DNA of 7,400 nt. It comes from Bacillota bacterium. GTDB lineage: Bacteria; Bacillota; Clostridia; Oscillospirales; Ruminococcaceae. Below the pieces are notes generated by a model. That model saw only the letters and a program-made list of their open reading frames with translations. It searched no databases and was not told the DNA's origin. Position numbers and translations under genes: made by a program. This document shows, piece after piece, positions 4,939-7,400 of the stretch; position 1 is the first letter of the stretch, and each line of letters starts with the position of its first letter. The DNA is taken from contig JAEWYJ010000016.1 in assembly GCA_023395695.1 (NCBI GenBank), positions 1 through 7,400 of the forward strand, written 5' to 3'.

Positions 4939-6707
4939 GCAGTACAGGAAAGATTATAAAGGTCGCGGGCCCGCTTGTCATTGCCGAGGGTCTTGCCGAC
5001 GCCAACATGTTTGACGTGGTGCGTGTGGGCGATCAGCGCCTCATCGGCGAAATTATTGAGATGCGCGGCGATGCGGCTTCGATACAGGTCTATGAAGAGA
5101 CCTCCGGCATTGCGCCGGGGGCCAAGGTTGAAACGACCGGCGCGCCCCTCTCGGTTGAGCTGGCGCCCGGCCTTATCACAACCATCTACGACGGCATTCA
5201 GCGCCCGCTTGAGGCAATCCGCGCGGTCAGCGGCAACCTGCTGGCCAGAGGCGTTGAGGTTATGCCCATCGACCATCTCAAGCAGTGGGATTTTGTCCCG
5301 ACCGCCAAGGCCGGAGACAGCGTCGTTGCGGGCGATATTCTCGGCACCGTCGAGGAAACAATTGTGGTCCGGCATAAGGTCATGGTGCCATATGGCGTTG
5401 CGGGCGAGCTGGTCAAAATCAACAGCGGTCATTTTACAATTGACGATACCATTGCCGTTGTCAGGCTGGCGGATGGCTCTTTAAAGGAGCTTTCCATGCT
5501 GCAGCGCTGGCCGGTACGTGTCGAGCGTCCCTATAAGAAGAAGCTGGCGCCCGATATTCCGATGGTTACCGGGCAACGTACCGTCGACACCTTTTTCCCG
5601 ATTGCAAAGGGTGGTACCGCGGCCATTCCGGGGCCGTTCGGTTCGGGAAAGACCGTTACCCAGCATCAGCTGGCCAAATGGTCGGATGTGGATCTTGTTG
5701 TCTACATCGGCTGCGGCGAGCGTGGCAACGAGATGACCGATGTGCTGCGCGAGTTCCCAGAGCTTATTGACCCGCGCACCGGCGAGAGCCTGATGCAGCG
5801 CACCGTGCTGATTGCCAACACCTCTGATATGCCGGTTGCAGCCCGCGAGGCCAGCGTCTACACCGGCATTACCATTGCGGAATATTACCGGGACATGGGC
5901 TACGCTGTCGCCGTTATCGCCGACTCTACCTCCCGCTGGGCCGAGGCGCTGCGCGAAATGTCGGGCCGCCTTGAGGAAATGCCCGGCGAAGAAGGCTACC
6001 CGGCTTATCTGGCCTCCCGCCTTGCGCAGTTTTACGAGCGCGCGGGCCGCGTGGTTTGCCTTGGCAGCGACGAGCGCGAGGCGGCGCTTTCGGCCATCGG
6101 CGCAGTGTCGCCTCCCGGCGGCGACATTTCAGAGCCGGTCAGTCAGGCAACGTTGCGCATTGTTAAGGTGTTCTGGGGGCTTGATTCCGCGCTGGCCTAC
6201 CGCCGCCATTTCCCGGCCATCAACTGGCTGTCTTCTTATTCGCTCTACTTTGACCGGCTCAAGAGCTGGTATGACACACATGTCGGCGCGGACTTTGTAT
6301 CCCAGCGCCATGCGGCCATGAGCCTGCTGCAGCAGGAGAGTGAGCTGGAGGAAATTGTAAAGCTGGTCGGCATTGATTCGCTTTCCCCCGGCGACCGCCT
6401 GATTATGGAAACCTCGCAGATGCTGCGAGAGGACTTCCTGCAGCAGAATGCCATGAGCGATACCGACTCCTACTGCCCCATTGATAAGCAGTACCGTCTG
6501 CTGGCGCTGATTCTCAGCTATTATCACGCGGCTAAAAAGGCGCTGGAGGACGGGGCGCCGATGAAGGCGGTGTTCTCAATTGCCGCGCGCGACCGCATCG
6601 GCCGCGCAAAGGATGTGCCGACCGAGGCATATGTCGAGACCTACGCCGACATATCGCGCGAAATGATGGCCCAGCTTGAGGCTGCTGCGGGAGGTGCACG
6701 AGCATGA
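4935..6707 (+). CDS. ntpA: V-type ATPase catalytic subunit A (EC 7.1.2.2 / 7.2.2.1 class)
   Basis: This is the catalytic subunit; three copies alternate with B in the soluble head and hydrolyse or make ATP. The protein has 590 residues, full length for the family. In order it has an N-terminal beta-barrel (1-75), the non-homologous insert typical of V-type A subunits (about 115-190), and the nucleotide-binding domain. That domain has Walker A GPFGSGKT at 233-240, the catalytic glutamate in GCGERGNE (E262), and Walker [18 protein letters not shown] with D330. [18 protein letters not shown] (392-409) is the family signature, followed by a helical C-terminal domain. All key catalytic residues are intact. 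ATG 4935 has AAGGAAGG seven bases upstream, and [15 protein letters not shown] is a normal start. Its stop overlaps the B start by four bases (ATGA), which fits the 1:1 need for A and B. Ion type is set by I and K, so the Na+ class is inferred. Confidence 0.99.
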   Translation: MSSTGKIIKVAGPLVIAEGLADANMFDVVRVGDQRLIGEIIEMRGDAASIQVYEETSGIAPGAKVETTGAPLSVELAPGLITTIYDGIQRPLEAIRAVSGNLLARGVEVMPIDHLKQWDFVPTAKAGDSVVAGDILGTVEETIVVRHKVMVPYGVAGELVKINSGHFTIDDTIAVVRLADGSLKELSMLQRWPVRVERPYKKKLAPDIPMVTGQRTVDTFFPIAKGGTAAIPGPFGSGKTVTQHQLAKWSDVDLVVYIGCGERGNEMTDVLREFPELIDPRTGESLMQRTVLIANTSDMPVAAREASVYTGITIAEYYRDMGYAVAVIADSTSRWAEALREMSGRLEEMPGEEGYPAYLASRLAQFYERAGRVVCLGSDEREAALSAIGAVSPPGGDISEPVSQATLRIVKVFWGLDSALAYRRHFPAINWLSSYSLYFDRLKSWYDTHVGADFVSQRHAAMSLLQQESELEEIVKLVGIDSLSPGDRLIMETSQMLREDFLQQNAMSDTDSYCPIDKQYRLLALILSYYHAAKKALEDGAPMKAVFSIAARDRIGRAKDVPTEAYVETYADISREMMAQLEAAAGGARA

Positions 6708-7400
6708 TTAAGGAATACCGTACCATACAGGAGGTTGCAGGGCCTCTGATGCTGATTAAGGACGTCGACGGCGTCGCCTATAACGAGCTGGGCGAGATTG
6801 AGCTGCAAAATGGCGAGGTGCGCCGCTGCCGCGTGCTTGAAATGAACGGCAGCAACGCGCTGGTGCAGCTGTTTGAATCGTCGGCGGGCATAAACCTGGC
6901 GCAGTCCAAGGTGCGTTTTTTGGGGCACTCCATTGAGTTGGGCGTCGCGCCCGACATGCTGGGGCGCATCTTCGACGGCCTTGGCAGCCCCATTGACGGC
7001 GGCCCGGAGATTCTGCCCGATAAGCGCATGGATATTAACGGCACGCCGATGAACCCTGCCGCCCGAGACTACCCCTCGGAGTTTATCCAGACCGGTGTTT
7101 CGGCTATCGACGGCCTGAACACGCTGGTGCGCGGGCAAAAGCTGCCGATCTTTTCAGGCTCCGGCCTGCCGCACGCCAACCTTGCCGCGCAGATTGCACG
7201 TCAGGCCAAGGTGCTGGGCGGCGACAGCAAATTTGCCGTTGTGTTTGCGGCGGTCGGCATTACGTTTGAGGAAGCTGACTTCTTTATCTCCGATTTTACA
7301 AGAACGGGCGCCATTGAGCGCTCGGTGCTGTTTTTGAATCTTGCCAACGACCCGGCCATTGAGCGCATCTCGACGCCGCGTATGGCGCTGACTGCCGCAG
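6704..7400 (+). CDS. ntpB: V-type ATPase noncatalytic subunit B (partial, runs off right edge)
   Basis: Subunit B alternates with A in the head, contributes the arginine side of the catalytic interface and binds the peripheral stalks. The window holds the first 232 codons of about 460, with no stop; the truncation is only the window edge. It begins [16 protein letters not shown], the standard start. It then shows the beta-barrel (to about 75), [20 protein letters not shown] (72-91), [21 protein letters not shown] (from 124), and the degenerate P-loop FSGSGLPHA (150-158). [14 protein letters not shown] (181-194) and [17 protein letters not shown] (213-229) follow. The missing Walker lysine is normal for B and marks it as noncatalytic. 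ATG 6704 overlaps the A stop (ATGA). GGGAGGTG at 6688-6695 within the end of ntpA gives eight-base spacing and can serve as its ribosome binding site. Confidence 0.98.
   Translation, partial: MIKEYRTIQEVAGPLMLIKDVDGVAYNELGEIELQNGEVRRCRVLEMNGSNALVQLFESSAGINLAQSKVRFLGHSIELGVAPDMLGRIFDGLGSPIDGGPEILPDKRMDINGTPMNPAARDYPSEFIQTGVSAIDGLNTLVRGQKLPIFSGSGLPHANLAAQIARQAKVLGGDSKFAVVFAAVGITFEEADFFISDFTRTGAIERSVLFLNLANDPAIERISTPRMALTAA

Noticed and set aside
4857..5432. Minus-strand frame (191 codons) starting in ntpA and reaching into the gap
   Set aside because: Most of it is the shadow of the conserved ntpA reading frame. No recognisable domain or good start signal was seen, so it is not evidence that the gap is coding.
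5812..6321. Plus-strand second-frame ORF (169 codons) inside ntpA
   Set aside because: It runs in the wrong frame through a gene with intact catalytic motifs, and its Arg/Pro/Ser/Ala-rich peptide is typical of an out-of-frame reading of GC-rich coding DNA.
7151..7178. Broken P-loop in ntpB as a sign of a pseudogene
   Set aside because: GSGLPHA in place of GxGKT is normal for the noncatalytic B subunit, and the frame is intact to the window edge.
1..7400. CRISPR array, insertion sequence, tRNA or rRNA
   Set aside because: No regularly spaced repeats, transposase motifs, cloverleaf or rRNA-like stretches were seen. Coding sequence fills nearly all of the window.

Overview
This window is one operon on the plus strand. 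It encodes most of a bacterial V-type (A/V-type) rotary ATPase, in the order G/H (ntpF-like), I, K, E, C, F (ntpG-like), A and the first part of B. This is the known Enterococcus hirae ntp order F-I-K-E-C-G-A-B. The usual next gene, the rotor-axle subunit D, would lie beyond the right edge.

Organism (inference): the genes are GC-rich but have Gram-positive style Shine-Dalgarno sites (AAGGAGG, AAGGAAGG) and some GTG/TTG starts. The V-type rather than F-type set and the 16-kDa-style four-helix proteolipid also fit an anaerobic, probably Oscillospirales/Ruminococcaceae-like member of Clostridia. No rRNA or marker gene is present to fix the taxonomy.

Layout: 1-104 is a short, partly AT-rich leader with no supported gene. 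105-4774 holds the peripheral-stalk gene G/H, membrane subunits I and K, stalk subunit E, and central subunits C and F. Junctions here are very tight, with overlaps of 1, 4 and 8 bases and gaps of 3 and 12 bases. 4775-4934 is a 160-base gap, the only real intergenic space in the operon. It starts with a hairpin right after the F stop, and its left arm has two other mutually exclusive pairing partners. It ends in a good ribosome binding site for A. 4935-7400 holds the catalytic A subunit and, overlapping by four bases, the noncatalytic B subunit, which is cut by the window edge.

How the genes work together: A3B3 is the soluble head, where A hydrolyses or makes ATP. E and G/H form the outer stalks that hold the head to the membrane stator I. 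F (with the unseen D) and C form the central shaft on the K ring, and I with K carries ions across the membrane. K keeps every side-chain position known to bind Na+ in the E. hirae ring, so a sodium-coupled machine is the best prediction. Whether it pumps ions or makes ATP cannot be read from the sequence.

The proteins are orthodox and I found no undescribed protein system. The items most worth a second look are the structured F-A gap, the Na+-site signature in K, and several start codons that a naive longest-ORF call would misplace.
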